Positions 1 to 10,928 of a stretch of 64,000 nt of DNA are shown here, piece after piece (position 1 is the stretch's first letter; every line of letters starts with the position of its first letter). A program made the translations under genes and the position numbers. The DNA comes from Ampelomyces quisqualis (taxonomy: Eukaryota; Ascomycota; Dothideomycetes; Pleosporales; Phaeosphaeriaceae). The notes under the pieces were generated by a model, which saw nothing but the letters and a program-made list of their open reading frames with translations, was not told the DNA's origin and made no database searches. The stretch is taken from the NCBI GenBank assembly GCA_018398575.1, contig JAGTXZ010000021.1:1488001-1552000 (forward strand), read 5' to 3'.

Positions 1-1088
1 AAGCTTCCATTCTCCAGATCGGGCCCAGATGGATTGTTTTCCTTTCCGACCGAGTCCGTCAGAGGACTTGGTATCGCGGTATCTCGAGGTGGCGTCCAAT
101 CTCGCCGCCTCGACACAGCTTCGTCCAGATCCAGGCTTGCAAAGATGGGATCTGGTGGCCGTTGCTTTATGGGCCGTTGCTTTTTGGGCTTGGGACTATG
201 CGGCACGTCCCAAATGGAGCCATCTTCACCGTTGGTGCTAATGGCGCGGGCTTGCGCATGCGCAGAGGACTCAGAGGACTCTTCTGAATTGAATACCAGT
301 TCCTCATCGGCAGGCTTGCGGAAATGTGCTGACTCGATGCATGCGTCCTCCCGCTGCGCCGTGCCGATGGTCTTGGTGGTTGAGGTCGCTTTGGGTTTGG
401 TGACTCTTGCCTTCTTTGGTTTGGCGTCTCCATCTGCGCCCGTCGGCCTTTCCTGCTTCGAGCGGGGTTTTCGTGGCTTTCCAGATTTGGTGAGTTTGGG
501 CGCCGCCTCCACAGGCTCATTTGGGGGCTCAAGCGCGGGCCCTGCGCTCTCTGCCGCGAAGTACGGCGACTTCCTGGTCGGCGGGGCTCGGAGTGCTGGT
601 TCCTTAAAGATAGCTTCCTTGGCTGTCGCCTTGGGTTTCCGCGATCTGGGTTTGCATCTGGGTTTTGGTGGCGTCTCTTCGTGTGCGGCAGAGGCTGTCG
701 CACGAGGCTTCCTGGGTTTCTTTTTAGCTGCCACTTTTGGCTGAGCGTCCTCGAGTGAGCCGCTTCTTGATTGCGCCTTTCCTGCTTCTGTAACGTCGTC
801 GTCGTCGAGCTGCGCAAAGTGCTCGGAGCGTACCAGGCTGCCTACGGTGGCGAATCCTCGTATCGCATCAGGGGGGATGGCGGCCTTTCGCGAGGCCACT
901 GGGGACGCGCGGGATGTCTTGTGCTGGGGGCTGACAGCAGGAGACAGGGCCGGGAGCGAGTACGCTGGCATTGCGACGCGCCGAGGCGAGGGCGTCGGGC
1001 TGGCATTGGGCGGGGATGACGGGGCATACACATGGTGGGCTGGTGGGGAGGAGGACAAGACGACGATTTCAAAGGGGGTGCCTGCCAT
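1..1088 (-). CDS. SLX4: SLX4 structure-specific endonuclease subunit, N-terminal part (runs off the left edge)
   Basis: One open frame runs from an ATG at 1088 to the window edge: 362 codons without a stop, the 3' half missing. The protein starts MAGTPFEIVVLSSSP and has the low-complexity character of fungal SLX4: a GFATVGSLVRSEHFA stretch (about residues 80-95), long Lys/Pro/Arg-rich blocks such as KKKPRKPRAT and KKARVTKPKAT, then SIWDVPHSPKPKKQRP and a SRRRDWTPPRDTA motif near the edge. In fungi SLX4 is the scaffold that activates SLX1 to cut branched DNA during replication and repair. The C-terminal SLX1-binding (CCD) region would lie beyond position 1 and is not visible. No intron is needed. 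Identification rests on the motif order, recognised from memory of the family. Confidence 0.85.
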   Translation of the reverse strand, partial: MAGTPFEIVVLSSSPPAHHVYAPSSPPNASPTPSPRRVAMPAYSLPALSPAVSPQHKTSRASPVASRKAAIPPDAIRGFATVGSLVRSEHFAQLDDDDVTEAGKAQSRSGSLEDAQPKVAAKKKPRKPRATASAAHEETPPKPRCKPRSRKPKATAKEAIFKEPALRAPPTRKSPYFAAESAGPALEPPNEPVEAAPKLTKSGKPRKPRSKQERPTGADGDAKPKKARVTKPKATSTTKTIGTAQREDACIESAHFRKPADEELVFNSEESSESSAHAQARAISTNGEDGSIWDVPHSPKPKKQRPIKQRPPDPIFASLDLDEAVSRRRDWTPPRDTAIPSPLTDSVGKENNPSGPDLENGS

Positions 1089-1805
1089 CCTCAGCTGCTG
1101 GAGGGTGCTGCGGGCTGCCACGGCGACCAGGGGACGCCCGCATGGGTTGGCGACTTGGGCCCTGGGGTAGTTGTAGTTGTAGTTGTAGTCTTGTAGACAA
1201 GGAGCGTTGAGCACAGGCCCGCAACGGGAGTTGGGGAGGAGGCGCCCCTCCGAGTTTGGGATTCGAGACTAGTAGACTATCTCCCTCCCATCCACGCCTT
1301 CGACGTGAGAGCAACACAGCACCACTTTGTGCCGGAAATCTTTCACCTGCTCTCCGAGGCCCTTGTACCAGCCACGAGCGTGCTTCGTGTCTCCCATGTC
1401 TCCTTTCCTGCCTCTCCATGCCCAGGGCGCTCGTCACAAATGCCACCCTCTGGCCGTGTCCACGGGCGTCCTGACGACCCTCCGTTGCCGACAGCAAATC
1501 GACAGTCGTAGCGGAGCTTGAGATGGGTCCCATGAGACAGCTCCGAGAGTTTCGAGTCTTGCCCTCACTCGTGGTGTTGTCGGTGAGTGGGCGGGGGTGA
1601 GATTTTGGGAGTCTCTCCCTTCACGACAGCCCCTCACCTGCTCCTTTACCACAACCGGTCCAACCACCTCAGCAGCAGCAGCAGCACGCGAGCTCGTCAA
1701 AGCCTGAAACAAGCTGTCTCAGGTACCCTAAGGCAATGCTCTTTTGTCGCATGCATGGCACAAGGCGGTCACGCCTGCCGTGTGTGCCTCCAGTCGCTAC
1801 AGCGG
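1089..1805. other. Intergenic, SLX4 upstream region
   Basis: This stretch lies upstream of the SLX4 start. It contains a short GTAGTT hexamer repeat at about 1168-1189. Open frames here are short and in conflicting frames; I see no gene. Confidence 0.5.
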
Positions 1806-2530
1806 TCACCCGGTCAACACCACGACAAGGCCGCCGAGGCTCGCGGCGGCTTGATGTGACTCAGTCATGTCGCAGAGGTCGTGGAAGTCGCTATCCACAT
1901 AACCACTGAAGCTGGTGTTGACATTGGTCGTCACACATCGTGCGCCATCTTGAGTTGAGCTCGGGACCGCCGCTTGCTCATCGCAACATTTGCGCTCATC
2001 CGAGGAAACTTGTTTCTGAGCACGAAGGACCCGGCAAAGCCTGATGATGGTCAACACATCCCTCTTGACGCCAAAATACTCCACTTGGATTGTCACCCTC
2101 GACGTTGCGATCTCGTCGCCCTGAATTTGGCTCACTTCTTCCGTCCCAGGACCCGAGGAAACACCACGCACGGAGCCCTTGAAGGAAGAAGCAATAGTGC
2201 ACAAGGATCTGGACAGCAACTGTCGTCAAATAAATGCTGCTTTGGCCCCGCAAATCGGTTCGCATGTCGAGATCTGGTAGTCGATTCGGATTTGCGCATT
2301 CGCTCCTGCGGTCTTTGGGCGTCGAGGATCCTGGCGTCAGATCGAAGAGCAAGCCCAGGAATCGTGCACACATCTTGTGCGCCTCAAAGATATCGCCGCC
2401 TGTAGCTAGGCTTCGCCGTATATCTTTCGAAGCAGTCGACAGAGGCCAATGGCCGCCATGCCATCCGCGGGAGGTGCAGCAAGGCACGTTTCGCCACATC
2501 GTAGGCAACGTTGTGTAGTACAAGTTGGAA
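1806..2530 (-). pseudogene. Possible decayed or unresolved gene
   Basis: Several minus-strand blocks have protein-like composition but lie in different frames. One ends at 1806 and includes SFKGSVRGVSSGPGTEEVS and VTIQVEYFGVKRDVLTIIR. Another (about 2130-2420) includes FEAHKMCARFLGLLFDLTP, and a third (about 2400-2530) reads NVAYDVAKRALLHLPRMAW. I could not join them into one model with convincing splice sites, so either introns are missed or this is a broken gene. I recognise no family. Confidence 0.2.
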
Positions 2531-3250
2531 TTTTGCGACTACCGCTAGCATTGTGCATGGAACAGCGTCGATGAGGTGCCGTACCTTGGTTTCTGCGTGC
2601 TTGGACGGTGTGTACCGCCGAGCCTAGTTTGGACAAGCCTTCGACTGGTCGAGCTTGTGCTGCTCGAACCTGAGGCATTGTGGTGGCGCGATGGCTGCTC
2701 TTAGACTCGTCGACCTTCGTGTGAGAAGATTTCGCAGTCGAAGTATCATGGTGGCGAGGTGCGTGATGCTGGTCTGGATGTCCGCTGCTCGACCTTCGTG
2801 TGAGGAGTGTCGAAGCTGCTTGTCGTTCGAAACGCGATGTGAATTGCGATAACGACGGCCTGGTGTTCGCTCAGATCCTGGAATGAAGTCAGCACATGGC
2901 TCGGTGTTCGCAGATCCGATGTGCTCACCTCCAAAGTCTTGGAAGTTATCATGTCCGTCTTTCCAATGTACCCCATCCTGGAACTGTCGACAATTGTGGT
3001 TTTGTTTGAGAAGCCTAAGTCTTCTCGCTCGCCGTGTGTTGGGCAGCTGAAATGACGGTGATGCGAGGAATGGGGTGACGTTCCTCCCACCCGATCAACA
3101 TGCTCAAGTCCTTTCCAGCCCCAGCTTCAACCTCCTGCAACTTTTTTGTTGCTCCTGCTTCTTGCTCTTTTTCATTTCTCATTGCCCGACCGAATTTTCT
3201 GCAACTCTTTCCTGTTGCCCATGCTTCTTTCCCGTTTCCGTTTTTCATTG
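2531..3250. other. Intergenic, no gene seen
   Basis: Only short overlapping frames are present. A pyrimidine-rich tract starts at about 3120 and leads into the minisatellite. Confidence 0.4.
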
Positions 3251-3375
3251 CCCATTTCCAATCTTCATTGCCCATTTCTAATCTTCATTGCCCATCTCCA
3301 ATCTTCATTGCCCATTTCCAATCTTCATTGCCCATTTCCAATCTTCATTGCCCATTTCCAATCTTCATTGCCCAT
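3244..3375. repeat. 20-bp tandem repeat (minisatellite)
   Basis: Six full copies of a 20-bp unit, CCCATTTCCAATCTTCATTG, run from 3251 to 3370, with partial copies on both sides. Copies differ by single C/T changes. The unit is not a multiple of three, so it does not encode a simple peptide repeat. It sits inside a longer pyrimidine-rich stretch (about 3120-3600). Confidence 0.9.
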
Positions 3376-3597
3376 CCTGCCCTTCCTCAACCCCAGTCGC
3401 TCCCCGCACTCCTTATCCTTGTCAGCCTTTCCCTTGATTTTGGAGACTTTCTTGATTTTTTCTCATGTCAATTCCAGAAACAAAGTCACTGCCCTAAGCC
3501 CTCGAACATTTCTCATCAAACCTTTTTTCTTTCAGGTCTTGAGTTATCTACTCCATCAATCCATCACAGTACCTGTCTCTCTTCCCCTTCTTTCGTT

Positions 3598-3826
3598 CTG
3601 AAATTTCCGCGGCTTTGTTGACACTGGCCAGAGCATGGCGGTCGCGATTGCAAAGCAGGCGCCTCTTGCGGATATTGATGTTGCGCAAGTTAGGACAGGC
3701 TGCGATAATCAGTCCTAGTATGCTGCGATAGTCACCGACACGAAGGGAGGCGTCGCTAGCCTTGACGCCGAGCGCACGATCTGCGTTGATCTTGTTGATG
3801 ATGTTGGCCTGCTCCCACAGGGTCAA
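3598..3826 (-). pseudogene. Fragment of an unknown gene, possibly F-box/LRR-like
   Basis: About 75 minus-strand codons read coherently and include WEQANIINKINADRALG and YRSILGLIIAACPNLRNINI. The last part resembles the leucine-rich segments of expanded fungal F-box-like proteins, which is only an impression. It has no convincing start upstream, where repeats begin, and no continuation downstream. It is best read as a relic. Confidence 0.25.
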
Positions 3827-4054
3827 GTCCTCCTATGCCCACCGCATGGTACAATATCCACCAACGTGGAGGCATGCGTTGCTAGCCTCGAGGGCCAGCG
3901 CTGAGATCACTCATCTCGTCAATCGCTGTGTCGACTTCATGTCCTCCCATGCCCACTCTGAACCATACTACCTCCCGTGCCCACTCTGAGCCATACTACC
4001 TCCTCCCATGCCCACTCCGAACCATACTACCAACACCCACTTATAACGTGGAAA

Positions 4055-4214
4055 GAGACCGCATCATGCTTGCATACGTACTGTAGATGGGTCTCTGGAG
4101 AACTGGCTCGATACCCACCTTCGCCAGAGACCGCATCATGCTTGCATACGTACTGTAAATGGGTCTCTGGAGAAGGTGTGTATCGAGCCACTTCTCCAGA
4201 GACCCATCTACAGT
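4055..4214. repeat. Direct plus inverted repeat of a 48-bp element
   Basis: A block of about 48 bp beginning GAGACCGCATCATGCTTGCA occurs at 4055-4102 and again at 4127-4174 with one mismatch in the shared part. Its last 24-25 bases recur inverted at 4190-4214, giving an arrangement that can fold. The same GTAGATGGGTCTC core occurs once more at about 4651, inside the ORP1-like fragment, so the repeat may derive from that family. Confidence 0.8.
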
Positions 4215-4506
4215 GACTTGAAGCTGGACAGCACTCTGCCACGTTCACTCTCGCCCACATGGCAAAGGTGGATATTGCAGCGTTCTTCATGGGAATTTGG
4301 GCGATCTGGGGAAAAGATGCCCGAGTCCGGTCTCGTTCGTGAGTATCAGGGCCAGCTCCAGTGTGCCTGAGCTAACCCAGTTGAAGAATTCTGTCCTGCG
4401 GGCGCGAAAAATTGCGAGATGGCGGTTGTGAGGCGAAGGGCTGGGAGTACTGGTTTTGCTGTGGGTACACCGATCAAGGTACAGCAGCCGCAGAGATGTG
4501 CCTGAC

Positions 4507-4645
4507 CTTGCTGTCCTGCTCGGTACCGAAGATTGAGGCGAGATAGTTCGCCATGATTGTGGTATCTTGCTGTCCTGCTCGGTACCGAAGATTGAGGCGA
4601 GATAGTTCGCCATGATTGTGGTCGCGATCATGGCCAACTATCTCA
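4507..4645. pseudogene. Tandem and inverted duplications of the 5' end of the U2AF small-subunit gene
   Basis: Two identical 56-bp copies (4507-4562 and 4566-4621, period 59) read on the minus strand as the start of the U2AF small subunit, MANYLASIFGTEQD, plus a few bases upstream of its ATG. The intact gene with the same start is at 59239-59922 on the minus strand. At 4628-4645 a third, inverted piece reads MANYL on the plus strand, and 4599-4617 with 4628-4645 forms an inverted repeat around a 10-base centre. None of the copies continues into the zinc finger, so they cannot encode U2AF. Confidence 0.8.
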
Positions 4646-4861
4646 CTGGTTGTAGATGGGTCTCAGCTTGCGCCTCTGCCACTGGTGCTTGTTGTACGTT
4701 GCACGCTGGTCGTGCTTGCGGCAAAACAGGGGCCAGTTCATGCAGGCCTTGTTTCGACCGAAGTGGTCCGAGATCACCTTGCGAGACAGCGCCTTTGTGT
4801 ACTGGCCAGTGACACAGCGCCTTCGTGTACTGGCCAGCAACACAGCGCGTGTGTTCATCAT
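4643..4861 (-). pseudogene. Fragment of an ORP1-like fungal repeat family
   Basis: The minus-strand frame reads KALSRKVISDHFGRNKACMN followed by WPLFCRKHDQRATYN and WQRRKLRPIYN. I recognise this as the conserved core of a family expanded in filamentous ascomycetes and often labelled ORP1-like; its function is unknown to me. The fragment stops at the GTAGATGGGTCTC repeat and has no start of its own. Upstream it contains two near-repeats of QYTKAL/STRRRC, suggesting a local duplication. Confidence 0.5.
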
Positions 4862-5796
4862 TCATGCAGATGAATTCGCGCTCTGATGCCCGCCGCACCA
4901 GTCTGACTGGGTGCTCGAGGAGAGCAACAAATAAGCTCATGGCGTCGGAGTACGCGTGTGGTTGTGAGCGTTGATTCGAGCGCATACTAGGCTTTGCTAC
5001 ATGGTGAGGCGTCAGTCAGTTCTATGCGCATCTTCTCTCGGGCCAGGAACTCACCATCTTTCTCTGTCTGTTCGCGGCGCCCGACATGCTGTATCCTACA
5101 CGCCCGAAGACGATTGAAACCTCCGATATACCAAAGCCAGGTGCGACTGGAGCCTCCGCCAATTCAAGGACAGCGGGCAAAGGCGAGCAAAGTGTTGCTC
5201 GCAGCGTTCCTGTCGCGCTAGCACATCGCAACAGCTGTGTACTGGGTAGGCGGCATCGCCGCCGGGTGCGGAAGAAAGCCCCTCGCCCATGTCATACTCA
5301 TTGACACCGGGTGCTTGTGAACGGGAAATAGAGAAGAGCTCGGATGACTTTTGAAGCTGGAGCGCCCAAGGGGGAAAGAGACATTCGATGCTCGACGTGG
5401 CACACGCAGGAAGGACCCGAAGCGCTGAAAGCAAGCCAATTGCTGGTGGCGCTGATGCAGTCAGTCTATGCATGATCAGAGCAGTTAAGGCAAGCGTACC
5501 TTCTGTCAAAGTCGGCATGCTCGAGCTGTGCGGTGCGGGGTCTGACGCGCGCGGCTGGACGCTCGCAGCGCAGCTGAAGGTAGAGCAGCGACTTGTGCAA
5601 GTCATTCGCAGGCTGGATCTTGTTCGCATTTGCGGAATGATCGTCGGCGCCCTTGTCGGTATGGACAATGCAACGTGCTAAGGTGATGAGTTAGCACGAT
5701 GTTGGATGCAGGTAAAGCAGACTCTGCCAACTGCAACGCGAGCTTGGATTGCAGCAGGCTGGCGAATGCGATGTCCCGCAGCTCTGTAGAGACTCC

Positions 5797-6683
5797 CTAG
5801 AGCTCTACTACCGCCAGGGCGACGAGGTTGTGCAACACGGCAATGTCTTGCTCGAGCCCTACACTCTACCCCACCTGAGGTAGGGCAATGCCAGAGCGCA
5901 GAAGGGGAGACTGACATACCTTTGCGTCTTGCAATATTGCACACTCTGCAGTCATGCTCATGGAGATCGTTGTCTCAGCAGGTGCCACGAAGCAGCAAGT
6001 TTGCTGTGCAGAGTTTGACTCTCTGTCGCCCCCGCGGTGCCAGAAGCGCGGCGGTGTTCCAGAGTAAGCGCAGAGCGACATACTCACAACAGAGCCCAGC
6101 TTGCCAATGGTTTGCTTGAGTTCTTCGGCGTCAAAAGATGTGGTGGAGTTGGTGTTGGAAGCGTCGTGGAGGAGCTGTAGCTGAACTCATCTTCAGGCGC
6201 CACTCACCTTCATGGGTGTCCCGCGCACGAGCCACCACACCAGCCCGCAGTCCTTGCCGCTGCCGATGAAAAGATGCGCCTAGGAGGCAGAGTTAGGAGA
6301 GGGGAAAGAGGAACTCCAAATCAAACGAGCTCACATGGAAAAGAAAGCCAGAGACTTCAGGGTCCAGCGCAGCGAGTTTGGCAATCTGAGCACCAAGAGC
6401 ACATGCTCCACGACCCAAAATACCCAGGAGGCTACAGTAAAGAGCTCTCAGGGGATTTGAGGTGGTCTAGACTGCTCCCTCGCCGTAAGTCAAGGTGAGT
6501 GTCATTCGAGCAGGCGCGGCAAACCAGCCGTAGCAAACAGTGCATGCATCATGCAGCTGTGGCAGCAGCGTCAGACGGGCGGCAGGAGAACCACGGGGGG
6601 TTAGATGAATGCGACCAACCGTACAGCCCTGAGCTCGCTCTAGTCCAGCCTGTGCTGGAGGCTGCTTGCACGTCTTGCGCCAT
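5797..6683 (-). CDS. Candidate six-exon hypothetical gene
   Basis: A hand-built model joins exons 6625-6683, 6335-6431, 6208-6279, 6088-6180, 5920-6003 and 5797-5865 into 157 codons. Most donors are good (GTACGG, GTGAGC, GTGAGT, GTGAGT, GTATGT) and all phases close. The coherent parts are GRGACALGAQIAKLAALDPE, GSGKDCGLVWWLVRGTP and FDAEELKQTIGKLGSV. The weak point is the third intron, which would be only 27-33 nt, well below the usual size here. I recognise no family. It could also be a decayed gene, since protein-like frames continue on the minus strand at 5100-5690 (for example CIVHTDKGADDHSANANKIQ). Confidence 0.3.
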
Positions 6684-8026
6684 GAATTGCTTAGGCCCAC
6701 CTCTTAGAGTCTGGGCCAACCGCATCATGATAAGAAGAAGCTACCTTCATGGCTTGACTATGACAGCAATTTTGCATTGCATCCGCTTAAGGGTAATTCG
6801 CGGACCAGGGATCTTACTTGCCTCCCGCACGTACGTTCTCAGAGCATTATCTCCGTCCAGGTGATATTACGCCACCTGCCAGAAATCACATTTTGGGGTT
6901 CAGCATCCTACCTCTGCTAGGACAGGGTACATGTGTGTATGTATTGAAAAGTCAGATGGTATGCGCCTACTGGATCCATGAGTCCTCGACTACTCGATGC
7001 TTAGATGGGTGTTCCAGTCGAGCAGCCCTGCCCCACGCCCCAGTGTGCCCACACGTCAGTGGCGCAAGGCGTAGCACTTTGCGAGGTTTTCCCACAGTCG
7101 TAAAAATATCAGACAAAGTGTCAGAAGGTGGGACAGACCTTTGATGCTTGTCCGCTGTGCTCACTCTTGTCATCTTGACAGCCCTCTCTGGAAGCTGCAA
7201 CTCTTACAAGTACCCTCAGTTGCATTGCTGAAAGTGTTCTACTCCGAAAGGACTTCAACTCAGTCACTGCATTGAAACATGTGTGTGTCTGCATCTATCG
7301 GGCTGACAAGTGGTGTGATGCTGCGACAGCCATGTCATCGCACACAACTCAGTCCAGAGGCGTCTCTGAATGTCTACCTCCGATCATTCATCAATACGGG
7401 GAGATATGAGCTGATTCAGTCGCTGTCTTTATCTTCCGTGATGTTTGGAAACAGGAGAAATGATGCATAGTTCTTCAAGCTGTGTGGGCTCCAACTCTTG
7501 AGACAAGCAAAACCTAACTTCCCCACGCATGGCAGGCACTTCCGCCCGCTGCAAAACAATTTCTACAAGTGGAAGCCATTCACACTGGAACTAAAGATTG
7601 CTGGAACTATTCTATCGGTTTCCAAGCGAATTTACAAATGGTGGTCCGCGGTGTCAAGGTGAATGTGAACACTGAATTGCTCATCCGCCTCACAGACACC
7701 CTGATTCACACAATCGCTGGCGGTAATTTTGCTACTTCAGTGGAGTTATTGTCATCATCAAAACAAAGAGGCATCAAACTCGGACGGGAGAGAAGACCGA
7801 CACTATCTTGTTTACCGTAGAGCATGAGCACGGTCCACACGCGCGCTCCCGGATCAACAATGCTATGTGGCATAGGTCAGATCAACCAACGGGCCCCCAC
7901 AGGAACAAACGCTCGCATACTTTACAGATCAACATGCCTATCACGGCAGAGAGTCTGCCGAAGTTCAGCAGCCTAGCGATCACGGGATTGAGCACGGGGC
8001 ACGCTCGCGCTAGCCGTCAGTACAGT

Positions 8027-8034
8027 ATATAAGC
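8027..8034 (+). promoter_or_regulatory. Possible core promoter (TATA box)
   Basis: GTATATAAG lies just before a C/T-rich tract (8040-8075) of the kind that precedes fungal transcription starts. The short frame at 8084-8335 has no recognised protein in it, so the promoter may belong to a lost gene or a non-coding transcript. Confidence 0.25.
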
Positions 8035-10928
8035 CTCCACGACCCCTCACTTTTCTTCTTCTTCTTTATCTACTACGCTCTGATTGAACGGGCCTTCTGG
8101 TGGGGCTTTGGCTTCTCCCACTGCGTGCCTGTCAATCACAGCGTTGTCTTTTACCTTATTTTTGAAACCGGTCTGTGGCTCACTGAGCTTGCTCACAGTT
8201 ACGGACACAGTGTCGTCTCCCTCACACTACCGGAGATCGTACGCGACCACCTTTTTCATTGATACATCTGGCTTCTGCTGGTTGCTCGAGGAAGAAGTCT
8301 TTCAGTGTTGCCACACGCTCCGCCCGGCGCCATAGTCTGAGATTCCAACGTACCTGTTGCAGCTCACTTGGAGACTGTGGATTATGATGTTATTTTCTGA
8401 ACGGCGGCGTTGCTAACTTTCCTGTCAACTAAAGGTTGTTATAGATCTCTGTGACCGCTGAAGTGCTCAGGCCAGCCGTTTTCATGCGTGCCACGTGAAT
8501 CTACAGTTGACGTAGGGCGCGTGCAAGGCCGCACGCCCGTCTCTGAAAAGTGTATGCCACTGTTCATGAGGAGCCCATCTGTTGTCATCGCGATAAGTCT
8601 CTTTGTGGGTTTTTTTTTCAGAAGCACCTTTCGAAGGACAAAGTGTCAGGACGACAGCAGCAGAGAAAATGTACACAAGACACTAAAGCGACAGAATGCA
8701 GTCGTCATCTTTGCACCATAAAGGCAATACATAGAATACATAGAGGAAGCCCTCGCGAACTTCCACCTGGTTCGGACACTTTCTGCGAGTCTTGTCCTTC
8801 ACTGTGGCATATCCATCCCCACTGCCGCACTCTTAGCTCGCACGGTGCCTGAAAAGCTTGCTCCGTTCCCACAACAACACACCCGCCTCAAATCTGTACC
8901 CGAAGCCCACCAAGCAGACTCGTTTTTTCTGCCACTTCCTTTCTTGTTTTTGCAGGTTGTGGCCACCAAGGCTGTGCGGAAGCCGCAGCACTACAACCAG
9001 AGCACATAACAGTACCATACTCTACCTTCAGAGCAACCAAATACCTCATGGCCACCCGCGCCAGACTCTGGACGCTTTGCCGAAATGATCCCTCATCAGC
9101 TCGGTGAGGTGACGTACGGAGACTCAACTGTGCCAGGAGCGGTCGCCCTCGTGTACAAGGATGCGTCCATGGTGGGCTGCAGAGGATTTGAGATTCGAAT
9201 TGTATGTTATGCATACCGGCCCTTCATAAGCAATCTCATCCCAGCTGTCGCAGTCAAGAAGGCATTTTCAAGTTGCGCGCTGTCTCTTTCGCAGCGGGTC
9301 TCGCTGGGCCTCGCCGGTGGTCCACGTTTGCTTCGGCGAGGATGAGAACGCGTTTCTGCTGAGGCCGGCTACAATGGCCTCGCTGACAATTCCTTCGCCT
9401 ATTCTACATCTCAACTGATCCACCTGCTTTTTCTGCGCTATTCTTCTGTCGAGTCTTCTTTCTGCGACCATGCTGACTATACTCTAGGCTTCTCCCCCCT
9501 CCAAAGACAAACGTACGCCATTCCTAATTGGAAGCAAGTGGGCGTAAGGGCAGCCGGTCAACTACACAGTTAAGTACATCTTCTTCACCGCTTTCCCCAC
9601 ATCTCGAATGATGAACGATAAAGAACACTTGAGGGGCCGCCTGGTCGGGTTGACTTTAAGCAACACGCACAGGTGACAAAGCCTCACTGATAACGTGTTC
9701 TACACTCTGAAGTTCAAATGGAAAGAGAGCTACTTATTTATTTAACGGTCTTGGTTTTCTGATCGTCATATACACTACTTTTTATCATGAACTTCACACG
9801 ATCTCTCAAGCTAAACATGACCCAGTTTTATCCCCCGATCGCCGTCGAAAGGCAAACTCACGCGCAATTGTCACCCCCCGGCCAGGCTGCAAAATCCTCA
9901 TTCAAAGCTAAGTCGCACTCTATCCTTAGTTCTGTCCTGGGTGATGAGAATCTTACCCTCATCCGCCTGTGGCTCAAGGTCCATTCACTAACTCCGGACA
10001 GACGACTTCGTACTTCTTCATTCAGCATTACGTTCTTCGAGATCCGTCGGGCGATCAAACACTCCCGACATCGTACATTTGGCGAGCAAATCTTTCCAGA
10101 GCACGGCGGGAACGTAGAGAAGCTGTTCGGAATATCACACTCAAGGCCTTGCTGGGAAATAATTATCATCACGTTCATATACTGCAGGTCGGCTGCAAAT
10201 TACAGAGCACAGGTGCTCAAGAACCGACGTACAACAAGTTCCGTTTGTGCTTGTGGACATTTCGCAAGTCGACGAGCAGGCTGAACCTGGCCTTTTGGTG
10301 GATTTGGGCACAAGTTACAACGCTTGTCGAAGATCAACAGCTATTGAGCCTGGGACCAAGGGGTCGAGGTGTCGAGGTCCCCACCGAGTCCGACTCGGTC
10401 TTGAGGTATAATTTTGGCCACTAAGCTGTCAGGAAGAACTGTTCCTCGGTCAATGGCAGTTGGAGGCACATGGCATGACTGCGATAGCAGCCATGTAACG
10501 ATGAATGAGTCTCCCTCTTCTCCTCTCGTCTCTCACTGCAGTGCTAACGGGATATTATAAGTCACCAGGAGTCTCCCACACCTCAGCCCACCACGCCGTT
10601 CAGAAGGTGTGTACATGCGCGCTGTTGGTTCGATCGTACGTGGAATCGAGTCACTGAAGCAGCACCCGCGAGCCTTGCTCGAGCGCTCCATACATGACTG
10701 AGTCGACGTGCAAGTTTGTCCTGTCCGATCTATAGGCATGAACAGCTTGGGCAAAGTCGGAGAACACATGGCACCCCCAATTACACATCGTTCACTGGGT
10801 CCGATCTTTTTGGTTAGATGCACCATTGGGATTCAGTAAGGTTCCAGAGGGAAGTTCGCGTGTGTACCATACGAGGAAGGCTGTTCGAATCATACTTCTT
10901 CATGTAGGAGCGGTTTAAACGTTATGGC

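Noticed and set aside
34..817. Long plus- and minus-strand frames over the left end
   Set aside because: They are out-of-frame shadows of the Lys/Pro-rich SLX4 coding sequence, which is the frame with recognisable motifs.
9787..10424. Overlapping plus-strand frames of 165 and 151 codons
   Set aside because: Two conflicting frames on the same strand, no motif, no splice structure and no start context; not enough to call a gene.
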